Shown in pieces: positions 11,801 through 24,100 of a stretch of 51,946 nucleotides of DNA. Both the position numbers and the translations under genes were made by a program. How positions within the stretch are numbered: the first letter of the stretch is position 1; every line of letters begins with the position of its first letter. This DNA comes from Acanthaster planci. Taxonomy: Eukaryota > Echinodermata > Asteroidea > Valvatida > Acanthasteridae. The stretch spans positions 1,212,716 to 1,264,661 of the forward strand of contig NW_019091370.1 in assembly GCF_001949145.1 (NCBI RefSeq), written 5' to 3'. Under the pieces are notes generated by a model. The model worked only from the letters and a program-made list of their open reading frames with translations. It searched no databases and was not told the origin of the DNA.

Positions 11801-14800
11801 GCAGAGGACCCTTAAGCTTTATACAGGATAAAATCAATATCGCTACTCCCTCAATTATAGAATGTATAGGACATCAAAATTCAGAAAAGGTAAAGGAATC
11901 AAAGCCAAAAAAGGTGACACAGTTTTGTTTCCCACAGATGTCTCCGGTGATCAACGAGTGTTGTGATACTCTAATCACAAGTATTAGTGAGGCACGAACG
12001 GGAGGCAAGGCAGTCGACTGCAAAGCGTAAGTTGGACGGAGTCCTCGCGCTCACTTTGTGGAAGAGGCACTCAAGCAAATCCAAGACATCACTCTACTTG
12101 TGGTTTTCAGAAAAGGGCATCACTATGATCGTCTTAAAGAGCAACTCTAAGGAAAACATTTTTCTCTGATTTTATCTGTTCAAATAAATACGGAAGCATC
12201 CAAATCGAACGCAGTGTCATTTGACTTCAGAGCTCAACCATAACAAGCTCAAAAGGGCTTTTTAACCATTGTTTATAGCCATTGTTTGGCATGCGCAAGG
12301 GATTATCCACTGTGAACACAGGGCTAGGGTTCGCTTCATTGTCTCTGTTTTCTACTCATGATCTGTGACGCAATCTACATTCAGAGTTTGCATCTTGGTA
12401 AGAACAGAAAAAAGCCCTCTTTAGCTTGTTATAGTTTTTTTCTGAGACAAATGACACTGCGTCCGATGTGGATGCTGCCATTTTTATTTGAATAGATAGC
12501 AAACATATTTTCTGTACAAGTGCTCTTTCAATGTGGTTTGACAAACTGGGACTTAGTCATAGTTAGACTATGTCTGACGCTGTTATTCCCGCTGTTATTT
12601 TCACAATCGTGTTCCGAACTTGTGACTGAAGTCTAACAAGCCTGTCTCTCCGTTAAACCCAGTGTTTTTACCATTCTAGGCTGTTCGGTGCCTTCACTAT
12701 GGATGTCATCGCACGTTGTGCTTTCGGTCTGAATGTAGACTCACAGAAGGACAAAGACGATCCCTTTGTGCAGAATGCGAGAATTTTTCTTGACCCTAGA
12801 CGCCTCAGAGGACCTCATATTATACTCAGCGGTGAGTTGGTTGCTTACCTGATAGGCTTAACTTGGTAATCTAACTCAACAAGGTTCACGTTTATACAAG
12901 TTCTTGAGAATTTCAACGCTGAATTCACAGTACTGGTCGTCTTTTTGAACAATTAGACAAAACGCCGTGAGCACAAGGAAGACAAAGCCTAGCTCGTTTT
13001 ACCAACTGCTGATCGGGGGTTCAAGCCACAATGCTAGCGGTTAGCAGCGGCCATATTTAAAAAGTACTGTGCGTTGTCTGTTACAATACCAGAAGCAGTC
13101 ATTTTTTGAATTCAGTTATTCGGTTAAAATCACAGAAATTGAGAAATGACATTTGAGAATCAAAGGGTTTGTCTTTCTTCGTAGCTATTTTTCCAGTACT
13201 GGCACGCTTGTTCGGCTTCTTGGGAGTGGACATGGCTTTTGACAAAAAGGCTGCCAAGTTTTTCCAGGATGTTACAGAGGCTACATGTAAATTGCGTGAA
13301 GAGGAAGGGGCAACAGCTTCTAAAGTAAGTCACATACAAATAATCAGTGTAGCTTTTATCTGCTGAAAACGAGCTTAGGAAACTCAATGAATAAAATACT
13401 GAATTCATAGAAAAAATGATTTCATCCCCACGGCGGGCTTGTCTTCAGTTTATGGAAAACAAGAGACGAAACAAAATAAAAAGTTTACAAACCAAACAAA
13501 TGCCTTATTCCACAGTAATCAGTCTAAATTTTGTGAAGTATTGTAGAAATTGCCCCAGAATTTGACAGAGTAAGCAAACTTCACGCAACTTAAAGACTTT
13601 TTGTTCAATTTCAAATTGTCAACCAATTATACCAAGTCAAAGAGTATATCACAGCCCAACTCTCTCCTCCAGGAGCGCATCGACTTATTTCAGCTGATGC
13701 TGAACGCCCACAATGACCCTGGCACTGATCCAGAAGACACGCCCACTGCAGAGAGCGGGCCTGAGGGTGGCGTGGCCCAACGCAAACCCCTCTCAACAGA
13801 GGACATAATGGCTCAGGTGATTGTGGCTCAGTGTGGATATCGACGTGGCGAAGATTTCAAGGGCGTGTTTATTTCACCTGGATCTGAATCACAATTAGTA
13901 ATCCGTCGTTTGTTTACTGACACAACAACTTGCTTAATGGGTGATATGAACCAGTGTTAGGATCACTGGTCGAGATGCAGATCCGTTCGAAACAAACAGG
14001 CCCTGGATAGTTTAGGAGCAAGTTGGCGTGCATCTTCTGCAATCACTCGCAATCCTTTGCCGTCAACCATCTTTACAGACCTATACAAAAAGATATTCTG
14101 GGTACCAGGCAAAAGCGCCCATTGATTGACAAAATCAAAGTTGGCTTATAGTGGTGGTTTGCTTGGTTGGTTTGTTGTAATTGAATCTCAAGGCGTATAA
14201 TATCTGAGGTATATTTGTATTTAAATCATGAATATGCCCCGACAACGTGATCGGTAGTCACGGTATACATGTTAATTTTCAGGGGGTTCAGTTTTTCCTG
14301 GCTGGGTACGAGACAACCAACTCGCTGCTGACTTTCACCGCTTACCTGCTGGCTACCAACCAAGACGTGCAGGAGAAGCTACACGCTGAGATTGACAACC
14401 TCGCTCCCACAAGGGACAACCTTGGCTATGACGTCATCGCCAAGATGGAGTATCTGGATATGGTGATCAGTGAATCACTGCGCATGTATCCTCCAGTAAT
14501 CTTGTAAGAATGAGAAACTTTGAAATCAACCGAAGCTATTGTAGGCGTCTTTTGTGTGATTACGCCCATTGCCGAGTGTGACTTACCCTCCTTGGTGGTC
14601 CTTAATTTTAAAGAGATTCTCTAGGTACAGAAGAGTATCCGTATAAAATGTGTTTTCCACGAGACGAAATATGACACCTAGTGTCTTACTTTTCCACTTA
14701 CGTTTGCTTTAATCTTGTTTAGTTTAATTTTGCCCAAACTGTAGTTAAATACGAAAGTAGCGGTGTACTTTACCAACACGTCTTTAAATCTTTTTACATG

Positions 14801-15724
14801 TACCACAATCAACACAACTTGTGTCAGAAGAGTGCATTCCACCTGTTACACCAATTGTCTCTTTAAATTGATAATCGTTTCAGTCTTGATCGCTTGTGCA
14901 ACGACACCGTGAACTGTGATGGCTTTGTCATTGAAAAGGGCGTTGCTGTGTTCGTACCCGTCTGGAGCCTTCATCGTGACGAAGAATACTGGAAAAACCC
15001 GACAAAATTTGATCCCGAAAGGTAAAAGAAAATAACCGAAACGGGAAATTTGAAAGCGTCTGGACAGACAGGCGGGAGCGGATGTGGAGCTAAATTCTTC
15101 AGCTTTGTGAAGAGTTCAGATGAGGATTATCCGTTATCTTTGGACGAAAGAAGAAATACAGTCAGATTGCTTTGCCATTGCGTTTAGTTGCAACAGCGAT
15201 TTAGAGTTTTAAATTCTTCACAATGGAAATTTTACGAAATGAAAGAGCATTTTTCAATGTGCTTCAGAGTTTAATGCCTGCCCTGTTTCCGATTTGTTTC
15301 CAACAAAGTTACTACCCTACATTCACCTTTGTGTTTGATGTCATATTTCACGATCACAGATTTAGTCTTGAGAACAAGGCTTCCATCAAACCATTTACCT
15401 ACATGCCATTTGGCCTTGGCCCCAGAATCTGCTTTGGTATGCGCTTTGCTTTGATGGAAGGCAAGATGGCGTTGGTGCGCATAATGCAACAGTATCGCTT
15501 TGATGTCAGCTCGGAAACCGAGGTAAGACGAAAAAGAAACGATCCTGTTTTCAACCGGAGTTTTTGCTCAGAGAAATTAGTGCAGTTTTAGAAACAGAAG
15601 CAGTTGATATAAACGAAACGTTGGTTTTTTTTCCTTCTCTTGTTTTCAGATTCCAATTCCTCTGGGTAAGGGCCTGCTCCTTGCCCCTGCCAAACTGATG
15701 TTGAACGTCGTCCCGAGAAACTAG
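8851..15724 (+). CDS. Gene B: CYP3-like cytochrome P450, 13 exons, 520 aa
   Basis: Microsomal P450 monooxygenase of the CYP3 type. Exons: 8851-8921, 9115-9208, 9742-9794, 9973-10069, 11397-11522, 11938-12026, 12680-12831, 13185-13324, 13673-13816, 14283-14503, 14884-15021, 15360-15522, 15650-15724. They sum to 1563 nt, in frame throughout. The N-terminus MEVFGFGVSMTLVLVV is a membrane anchor. Signature residues: W129/R133 (WKNIR), AGYETT from A329, E386/R389, PERF (here PE-RFS), and heme ligand C466 in FGLGPRICFG. Exon 5 is 9 nt longer than in gene A and exons 7, 8 and 9 are each 3 nt longer, which defines the 520-aa subfamily shared with C and D. Intron 4 carries a trinucleotide array of about 1 kb and intron 6 a foldback insertion. 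Gene C is its closest paralogue, and introns as well as exons align between the two. Confidence 0.95.
10118..11160 (+). repeat. Trinucleotide (CTG/TTG-type) array in gene B intron 4
   Basis: About 1 kb of almost pure T, G and C triplets of the TTG, CTG, GCT and GTT type, with few stops in any forward frame, so it yields artefactual poly-Leu/Val/Ala/Cys translations. The 5' part has a higher-order period: the anchor GGTGTCTGTTGCTATTACTA recurs at 10203, 10261 and 10319 (58-bp period), then a variant at 61 bp. The array sits between the in-frame exons 4 and 5, with a good acceptor (ATGCAG) after it, so it is intronic rather than coding. Confidence 0.9.
12151..12519. mobile_element. Foldback element in gene B intron 6, absent from gene C
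   Basis: The two arms are long inverted copies. The left arm (about 12181-12265) includes CGCAGTGTCATTTG and ACAAGCTCAAAAGGGCTTTTT. The right arm (about 12410-12491) includes CAAATGACACTGCG and AAAAAGCCCTCTTTAGCTTG. The aligned intron 6 of gene C runs from the same left flank (GAGCAACTCTAAGG) to the same right flank (ATGTGGTTTG) without it, so the insertion boundary is supported by an empty site. No coding capacity. Confidence 0.7.
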
Positions 15725-15872
15725 CTCTCAAAATGTCTAGACCACTAGCGTGCTCTCCACGTTGCATTTCCCCTTTTGTAGACATATTTATACCAAAGAC
15801 AAAAAGCTTCTATCGCATACTACCTAGATTTAGTACCAAAGCGCTGACAAGCGAAACCTTTAACCACTGGAT

Positions 15873-15878
15873 ATTAAA
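15873..15878 (+). terminator. Possible polyadenylation signal of gene B (ATTAAA)
   Basis: Variant ATTAAA about 150 bases after the gene B stop. No canonical AATAAA occurs in the first few hundred bases after the stop. Weak call. Confidence 0.3.
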
Positions 15879-18137
15879 CTTTATTTTGTTTGAACAAGGG
15901 ACACTTAATCTAAAAGGATAATTACTTTGTATTTCATTTGTGTACAATTTATACCATACTGTCTTCAAAAGCTGCAGATAAGCCCATTGAAAGGTACTTT
16001 AGTTAGGGCCTATATATGAAAATTTTATTTTTGTTAATTTTCGTAAGCAAGGTATTGGAATGAAAAGAAAGAAAGAAAATCAGCATACAAAATGGCTGTA
16101 ATTGTTTTTCATTTTGCTGCTTAGGGACAAGTGACAAGCAGTGAGTTAAAATATTCGATTAATTTAGGCTATAGTCCGACAATGCTTTTGTGAAATCTAC
16201 GACAGCACTGTTTCAATTTCCCATATATTCCATGCATCAAAATCAATATCTTCAATTAAAACCTTACTAGAAAACGTGTAGAACCAATGGACAGAAAATC
16301 GTAATGTCCGTGAATAGTTTTTCAGTTCGTTTTTTTAAAGAAATTGGCTAGTTACAAGTCACATGAGCAGAGTTAAATTTATTCTTCCATCGTGTGAGTG
16401 TTATTGTCTTGCATATTAGATCGTTTTCACTCCATAAACTATGATTACCAGTGTATAGTGTTTGATTTTACCAGATACTGTCCAATATCTTTTCCTGCTT
16501 TTGCTGTCAAGTTTACGTAAAGATTGGTTATTTTGCTCCTTTGACTGTAGCGATAAATATCACGATGACATCGTTATTGTTTTGCTTGAGAAACAAATTA
16601 TTAACATAGTTACCGACATTGTTTCACTTCGTTTAAAACATTGTCACATTTGTTTAGGTAGACTTTTGTAAAATCGTTGTAATGCCATTACGTTTTTAAG
16701 TTCATTTTGCATTTCAAAATGTGTTAGGATGCATTTAAGCTGTGGTAAAAGGTCATAAACAAAATCATATTTTCATAGGTAATTTGTTTAAAATCATCCT
16801 CAATGCATAAATTACACTGCTTTCCTGGGATAAAGGTTGCGTGACCCTGTGCTTAAATTTAGTACAGTCAACATTTGCAAGGTTAAAGGTGTACAATTGC
16901 ACTGTTCACTGTAGATATGGCTGTCAACGTAAACAAGGCAATAATGACTGTATGGCTAGTTCAAAGAACTTTCATATATTATGACGAATCTTAAATTGAA
17001 ATGGATGGACATTTTTCGTAATACAAAATGGCGGGAGCACAAGAAGAATCAAAGGTCATGATTCTGGAGGCAAATGACTTTTTTATCTCCAGGGTTGAAT
17101 GCGGATCTGTTGATTTCCAATCAGTAAAGTAGACATCACTGTCGAAATTAATAGACCTCAAACATAATGACACAACGCAGGTTTTACCTCAGTGCATTGT
17201 GGGTAAAAAGTGGGGATAGAAATCAAAGATGGAGGACACGACTGTCAGTCCTCTACTCGCAGGATAGCAAAAAGTGGGCACATAATGAATGTACGTAAGG
17301 AGTGTCCCAAGCTGTGAAAATTTACTGGCGCCTTTGAATGACCGAGTCTGTGAATTATTAGTATTATTGTTTATTCATTATTTTTTATTTGACAGAACAC
17401 AAAAACAGGACAAAACGGACGGTCACATTGCAATACAGAACAATGCTTAATCAATGGCACGTGCCAGGAGTTGTTCGGCTTCTTGGCAGTTGACAAAAAC
17501 CACCCCAGACCTCAGTGAATCAGGCAGGTGATCCCAATATTGGGGGAAGTATTCACTGCAGAGCATTGAAGTCTGTGCGTACGAGTTCTGAGGTAGTTAG
17601 CATGTCGACCGTGTGCCGAGATGTCCCGCCTGACAATATAATAATAATAAAATAAAACCATGTTGTGATAATTAAGTGCGTACCACGTATCCACCTCGAC
17701 CAGAATTAGCACCCGCTCTTCGGTTGAAAGAGTCATGTTGGTCGCGAGTATTAATTTGGTTGGTAGCGATGCTACTCTACAGAATGTGTTTTCTAGATGG
17801 GGCGTTTCGTTCGTTGGTTACCGGTATACCGATCAAAACATGATGACATATAGCCAAGCACGTTTTGTTAATACATGTGCACTTTCCTATACGGTTCGTA
17901 AATGTGACGTTACTTCAGTTCATACCACGCCAACTGCACATAGAGCTACACGAAACCATGGAATCGGAAGGTAACGCGCAATTTGAGAGTTCATCCAATG
18001 GAAGGACAGATTACTAGTTCATCCCCCCACCGTGAATGGATTCATCCAACGGGTGCGATGTTCTAGACTTCCTTGTCCAATTATAACTTCAGCTAATATC
18101 CACGTCCATTGCCGTCATTATTAATCATTATTGCTTC

Positions 18138-18144
18138 TACAAAG
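18138..18144 (+). promoter_or_regulatory. Degenerate TATA-like element of gene C (TACAAAG)
   Basis: Occupies the position of the gene B TATA box, 34 bases before the ATG, in a flank that aligns with the gene B promoter-proximal block (ATTAATCATTATTGC matches ATTAATCATCATCGC). It carries a T-to-C change in the second T, so gene C may have a weaker or altered core promoter. Confidence 0.35.
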
Positions 18145-18171
18145 GGACAGCACTTGGTAGAATAGTCAAAC

Positions 18172-21100
18172 ATGGAGGTGTTCGGGTTTGGAGTGTCGAT
18201 GACATTGTTTCTGGTTGTCGGTACGGTGCTCATATTTGCTTGGTAGGTACCGTTGGTCGATCTAGAAAAAGTACCTCACTGCCGAGTATAAACAATCGGT
18301 CAAAATGTTGTTTTTTCCTGTTAGTTCTGAAGCTAATCTTATGTGTATTCATATCAAATTCGAATCATGTATGGCACTGCTGCTGCCCTGGAGAAATAAG
18401 TTTCATCGTTAAAATGCAATCTGTAAATTTTCGCAGGTATGATTGGTGGTGTCATCAGTACTTCCAAAGACGAGGCATCCCCGTGGTAAACTACATCCCC
18501 TTCTTTGGCAGCAGTCATAACATGCGTGATGTAAGATGACGTTTTGCTTCAAACTATTGAATTATGATAGCATCGGGTCTCTCTTAATTGATGTCACCTC
18601 CTAAAGATTGCCACGTGCATCGGTACTTTTTACTTAAGTGAGCTAGTTCGTATTCCAACAGTGCATGCTTCTAAAAGCACGTCTGAGGTCATTCGGACGC
18701 GCCTGCTAGGCCTGTCCTACGCAGACTCGTGGGTGTGCTTTGTTTCCTAATGACCCTGTTTTTTGGAAATGTTGTGTGTACGCAGTTGCAATTTTCCCAC
18801 ACAAATAGGCAAGTTCGATCAAGGACGACTGTTAAATAGTGATTGGTTCGTGATTTACCTAGCGCATGTGCAGTGAAGATGATGTGCGAACGTTTTCTAG
18901 TGACATACTGTTTTTCCAGCATTTGTCTTGTTCATGTGCTACTGAAACTGTTTGTGGCAACCAACGATGCGACCATTGAACCGCGATAGTTGGTCTTGAA
19001 TACATGTAGCTTACTAGACTAACCCAACCATCGTCGACTAGCGACTGTTTAACCATGGTCCTTAATCGTAACTTACCCCATGACGGCCAAAGAGAGAGCA
19101 CACCGTAAGTCAAGAGTTGCAACGATTCACTAATTTTTGTGACTCGAGTCGAGTCATTGTAACGTAGTGACTCAAGTCGTGTCGAGTCACTGTAACGTAG
19201 TGACTCGAGTTGGGTCTTTGTAATATAGAGACTCGGATTGAACCGAGTCACTATGCCAAAACGTCTAGTCGAGTCAAGTCACGTTTTTAGCTCAGTCCAG
19301 TCAATTTGAACACAGTACACACATCAAAGGAAATAAGAACGACATTTCGGCATGTTTAAGTTTGCCTCTGGGTGACATGTGTTCACACCTATCCTACTCT
19401 TGATTATAGCATTGTAAGTCGGCACTGCAAGTTAATGCATTTTCGCTATTTGCTTTTATTCCTGGGACTCGAGCTTATTATCTTTCACTCGAGTCGAGTC
19501 TTCTGATGGGGGCTCGAGTCGAATTGAGTCATTTGCTCCAAGTGACTGAGTCCAGTAATTAATATCCGTCGGGATTCGAGTCGAGCTGAGTCGCCAAAAA
19601 TGCCACTCGAATTAGACTTGAGTAGAGGCAATGGCTCGAGTCATTACAACTCCGACCGTGACTTTTTTGGGGGGATTCGTCGGATAGACCCTGGGTGCAG
19701 ACGACTGTCACTTTTTGCGGCTTACAAACAAAATCGGGAGGACAGGAATATGGATGAAAATGACAGCCAAGGGCCAATATCGTAGTGCTACGAACTCTCT
19801 GTAAATTTAACGTGATTTTCTTTTCCTGTTTAGAAGTGTCAGATAAGGAAAAGTATGATGGTCTTTCTACGGATAGGCCTATACAGTATCAGCTTATTAA
19901 ATGGCCACGTGTTACCTCCATGCATTCCCGTCCGTCTCACCTAAGGTGCAGCCCTTGTATAATGTAGAACTTGTCTCTATTTCATAGACTTTCAATCTTT
20001 GTGCTAACGGTATAATGGCTCCCTACCTTTCGGTATAGACTCCGCGCCGTCAATTTCCAAGTTCACAAGGCTGAACTTAAATGACTTTCGAAACTTTTAA
20101 CCCCCGGGTCATCTGTGTACCATCCATTCATCTTCTTTTTTTTCTCACTAATACAGGGAATATGGAAGGCTTTGGATGAATATAGAGAGAAGTATGGAAA
20201 GATTGTCGGGTAAATTTCTGAATACATTATAGACGGATTGGGCCCACTAAATCCCGTGAACTATAGTGGGTACTACATATCTACAAACATGCCGTCTACC
20301 AAAAGCAAAGTGATTAATAAGTATCATTTACCAAAAAAATAAAGCCAATGGTAGGAACCGTAGTCAGACTACTGATGTGCCGGGTAATATGCCCGTAAAT
20401 TGGCTTTATAGTTTGTAAACAATACTCAAGACACACGTTGATATGGGGGTTGATGCCCACTTTAGGTCACGTGATTTAGCGAGCTAAATCGCTCTGTTGT
20501 ATATCATTAAGAGCCACAACTCAACAATAGTTTATATATATTTTAACTTAAATTTGTACGATATCAGATTATATTTTATGTCATCCCATCTGTCACCATC
20601 TCTAATAAAGCAAGTTAATAATTCTGTTGATGCTTTCTTTTCTCTTTTGTAACTCTTTCTTGTTTAGGACGTATGACTTCCAATGCCCGGTTCTGATCGT
20701 CAGTGACCCAATAATAATTAAGCATATCCTGGTCAAGAGTTTCTCCAATTTTCACAACCGTTGGGTAGAGTTTAATATATTTCTTTCTGCTGTCGTTTCT
20801 AATTTGCTCTTATTACTGCTGCTTCTGTCGGTGGTGCTGCTGCTGATGGTGCTGCTGCTGATGGTGCTGCCAATGCTGCTAGTGCCGCTGCTGTTGATTG
20901 TGCTGCCTTTGCTGATGCTGCTGCTGNNNNNNNNNNNNNNNNNNNNNNNNNNNNNNNNNNNNNNNNNNNNNNNNNNNNNNNNNNNNNNNNNNNNNNNNNN
21001 NNNNNNNNNNNNNNNNNNNNNNNATGGTGGTGCCGCTGCTGGTGGTGCTGCTGGTGGTACTGCTGTTGGTGCTGGTGGTGTATGCTGCTGCTTTGGTGGT

Positions 21101-24100
21101 GCTGCCTTTGCTGGTGCTGCTGCTGCTGATGGTGGTGCCGCTGCTGTTGATGCTGGTGTTGCTGCTGCTGGTGCTGATGGTGATGCCACCGCTGTTGATG
21201 CTGGTGCTGTTGGTGCTGGTGGTGCATGCTGCTGCTGTTGGTGGTGCTGCCTTTGCTGATGCTGCTGCTAATGGTGGTGCCACTGCTGTTGGTACTGCTG
21301 CTGGTGCTGATGGTGGTGCCGCCGCTGTTGATGCTGGTGCTGGTGGTGCTGCTTGGTGCTGCTGGTGCTGGTGGTACTGCTGCTGGTGCTGGTGGTGCAT
21401 GCTGGTGCTGTTGGTGGTGCTGCCTTTGCTGGTGCTGCTGCTGATGGTGTTGCTGCTGCTGTTGATGCTGGTGTTGATGCTGCTGCTGGTGCTGATGGTG
21501 GTGCCGCCGCTGTTGATGCTGGTGCTGGTAGTGCATGCTGTTGCTGTTGGTGGTGCTGTCTTTGCTGGTGCTGCTGCTGATGGTGGTGCTGCCTTTGCTT
21601 GTGGTGCTGCTGGTGCTGGTGCCGCCGCTGTTGATGCTGCTGCTGGTGGTGCTGCTGCTGTTGATGATGTTGGTGTTGTTATTGCCGTATTTGCTGTTGG
21701 TGTGGCTGGCATTGTTGATGTTGCTGCGTTTTTACCACTGTTCTTGCCACCGCATCTTCCAGTGTTGATTTTATAATATCAGTTAAACGTTGAAGTAACC
21801 ACACCTTTGCATTCTCTTTTTATGCGCTTGAAAAATATGACAATATGCAAAACTTGGCTTTTGTGCAATGTAACTGTACACTGTTCTGCCCGCTCTCATG
21901 GTCAAAGGAATTTTAGGGAACTCGGCGAGGGAAATGAACGCTTCCTTAATTGAGACTAGATTCAGTCTGTGCTCCCATTATATGCAGACAAGGCCAATTA
22001 TTCGCTATGATCGTTCACCTGTCGGTAGAGGTATGTTTTTCTTGGAAGATGGAGATTGGAAGAACATCCGGAACACTCTGACGCCGTCTTTCACTGCTGC
22101 TAAGATGAAACAAGTAAAGTAAATCATCGCTTTACTCTTCATTGGAGGAAATATTCTAGGAGTAGTTCTGGGCCGCATTTGTTTCATGCTAGTTTCCTGG
22201 TATATCGAAAGCAGACTAGTGATATTAAAGCTGCTTCGGTAGCGGACTTTGAATGTGGATATTTGGAATTTTGACTTTATCGATTTTCTGTTGCTAGTAC
22301 TTTTTTATTTCAGTACAAGATTGCCAAAGGCAAATATTTCGCTCACAATTTTCCGAGAGTTACATTTTTAGTTCATTAGTAGACAAACGTAAAGCTTTCT
22401 ACAAATTGTGTGCCTGAAGTGACGTCATGACACCGGTTCGCCCTTAATTATAGAATGTATAGGACATTTAAAATCAGAAAAAGGCACGTTTTAATAAGGA
22501 GTTAAAACCAAAAAGGATGACATAGTTTCGTTTCCCACAGATGCCACCGGTGATCAACGAGTGTTGTGATACTCTAATCACAAGTATTAGTGAGGCACGA
22601 ACGGGAGGCAAGGCAGTCGACTGCAAAGCGTAAGTTGGACGGAGTCCTCGCGCTCACTTTACGGAAGAGTCACTCAAGATAATCCAAGACATCACTCTAC
22701 TTGTGGTTTTCAGAAAAGGGCATCACTGTGATCGTCTTAAAGAGCAACTCTAAGGGTATTAATCATCCTCTTAAATGTGGTTTGGCAAAAGGGACCTTAG
22801 TTGGATTTCGTCCGACGCTGTTATCCCCGCTACCTTTTTCACAATCGTGTTCCAAACTTGTGACAGAAGTCTTCCAAACCTTTCTCGAGGGACGTCCACG
22901 AAATAAGTTATAGTATCTGTTAACTAGATGTGTTTACCATTTTAGGCTGTTCGGTGCCTTCACTATGGATGTCATTGCGTGTTGTGCATTCGGTCTGAAT
23001 GTGGACTCACAGAAGGACAAGGATGATCCCTTTGTGCAGAATGCTAAGATTCTTCTTGACGCTGGACGCTTCACAAAGCCTTTTGCTATACTCATTTGTG
23101 AGTAGTCTGGTTACCTTAAACCCGCTGTGACATTATCATAACGGTGATTTGACGCAACAGCGTTCCCATTATTGAAAATTTTTCAGAACGTCAACGTTGA
23201 TTGTACAGTGCTAGTCGCTTTTTTTTTCCTTCTTTCTTTCTTTCTTTTTTCTTTTGACAAAAACGTTTCCGGGAGCTAGCACCCCGAGGACCTATAGCCT
23301 ATTCCGTTTTACCTACTGGTGATTTAGGGTTCCAATGAAGCCACGAATTATTTCAAGTATGTTTAAAAGTATTGTTCATGTCTGTCAAAATGAAGCAGTC
23401 ATTTTTTTCCTTTGAATTCAGTTAACATTAAGATAAATTCAGTTGTTCTGTTAAAATCACAGAAATTGAGAAGTGACATTTGATAATCAAAGAGGTTGTC
23501 TTATTTCACAGCCATTTTTCCATTTTTGGCCCGCTTGTTTGGCTTTTTGGGAGCGGAGATGGCTTTCGACAAGAAGGCTACCAAGTTTTTCCAGGACGTT
23601 ACAGAGGCTACATGTAAATTGCGTAAAGAGGAAGGGGCAACAGCCCTTAAAGTAAGTCACAAACGGGGAATCAGTGTGGCTTTTATCTGCTGAAAACGAG
23701 CTTAGGAATGATTTTGTTCCCATGGTGGGCTTGTCTTCAGTTTAAGGAAAACGAAACCAACAAAATGAAAATTTTACAAACCAAACAAATACAATGTACG
23801 TCATTCGACCGAACTTATTCTAAACGTTGTGAAGTATTGGAGAAATTGCCCCGGAATTCGACAGAGTAGAAAAAAGACAGACTTTTTGTTAAATTTTAAA
23901 TCATCAACCAATATACCAAGTCAACGAGTACAGTATCTCACAGCCCACCTTTCTCCTCTAGGAGCGCATCGACCTACTTCAGCTGATGCTGAACGCCCAC
24001 AATGACCCTGATACTGATCTGGAAGACACGCCCATCGCAGAGAACGGCTTGGAAGGGGGCATGGCCCAACGCAAGCCCCTGTCAACTGAGGATATAATGG

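Larger units (their letters stand above)
15725..18171. other. Spacer between genes B and C; 3' part of the duplication unit
   Basis: The first 1.25 kb or so is recognisably similar to DNA downstream of gene C. For example, ATTTCAAAATGTGTTAG occurs near 16714 and again near 26916, and GTTCAAAGAACTTTC near 16960 and again near 27197. A short AT-rich microsatellite (ATAATAATAATAAAATAAAA) lies near 17638. The last 200 bases form the gene C promoter region. No coding exon is supported. Confidence 0.55.

Noticed and set aside
20627-21776. Low-complexity open frames (His/Gln, Ala/Pro or Gly/Ala rich) on both strands
   Set aside because: The same artefact from the gene C intron 4 array, and partly across an N gap.
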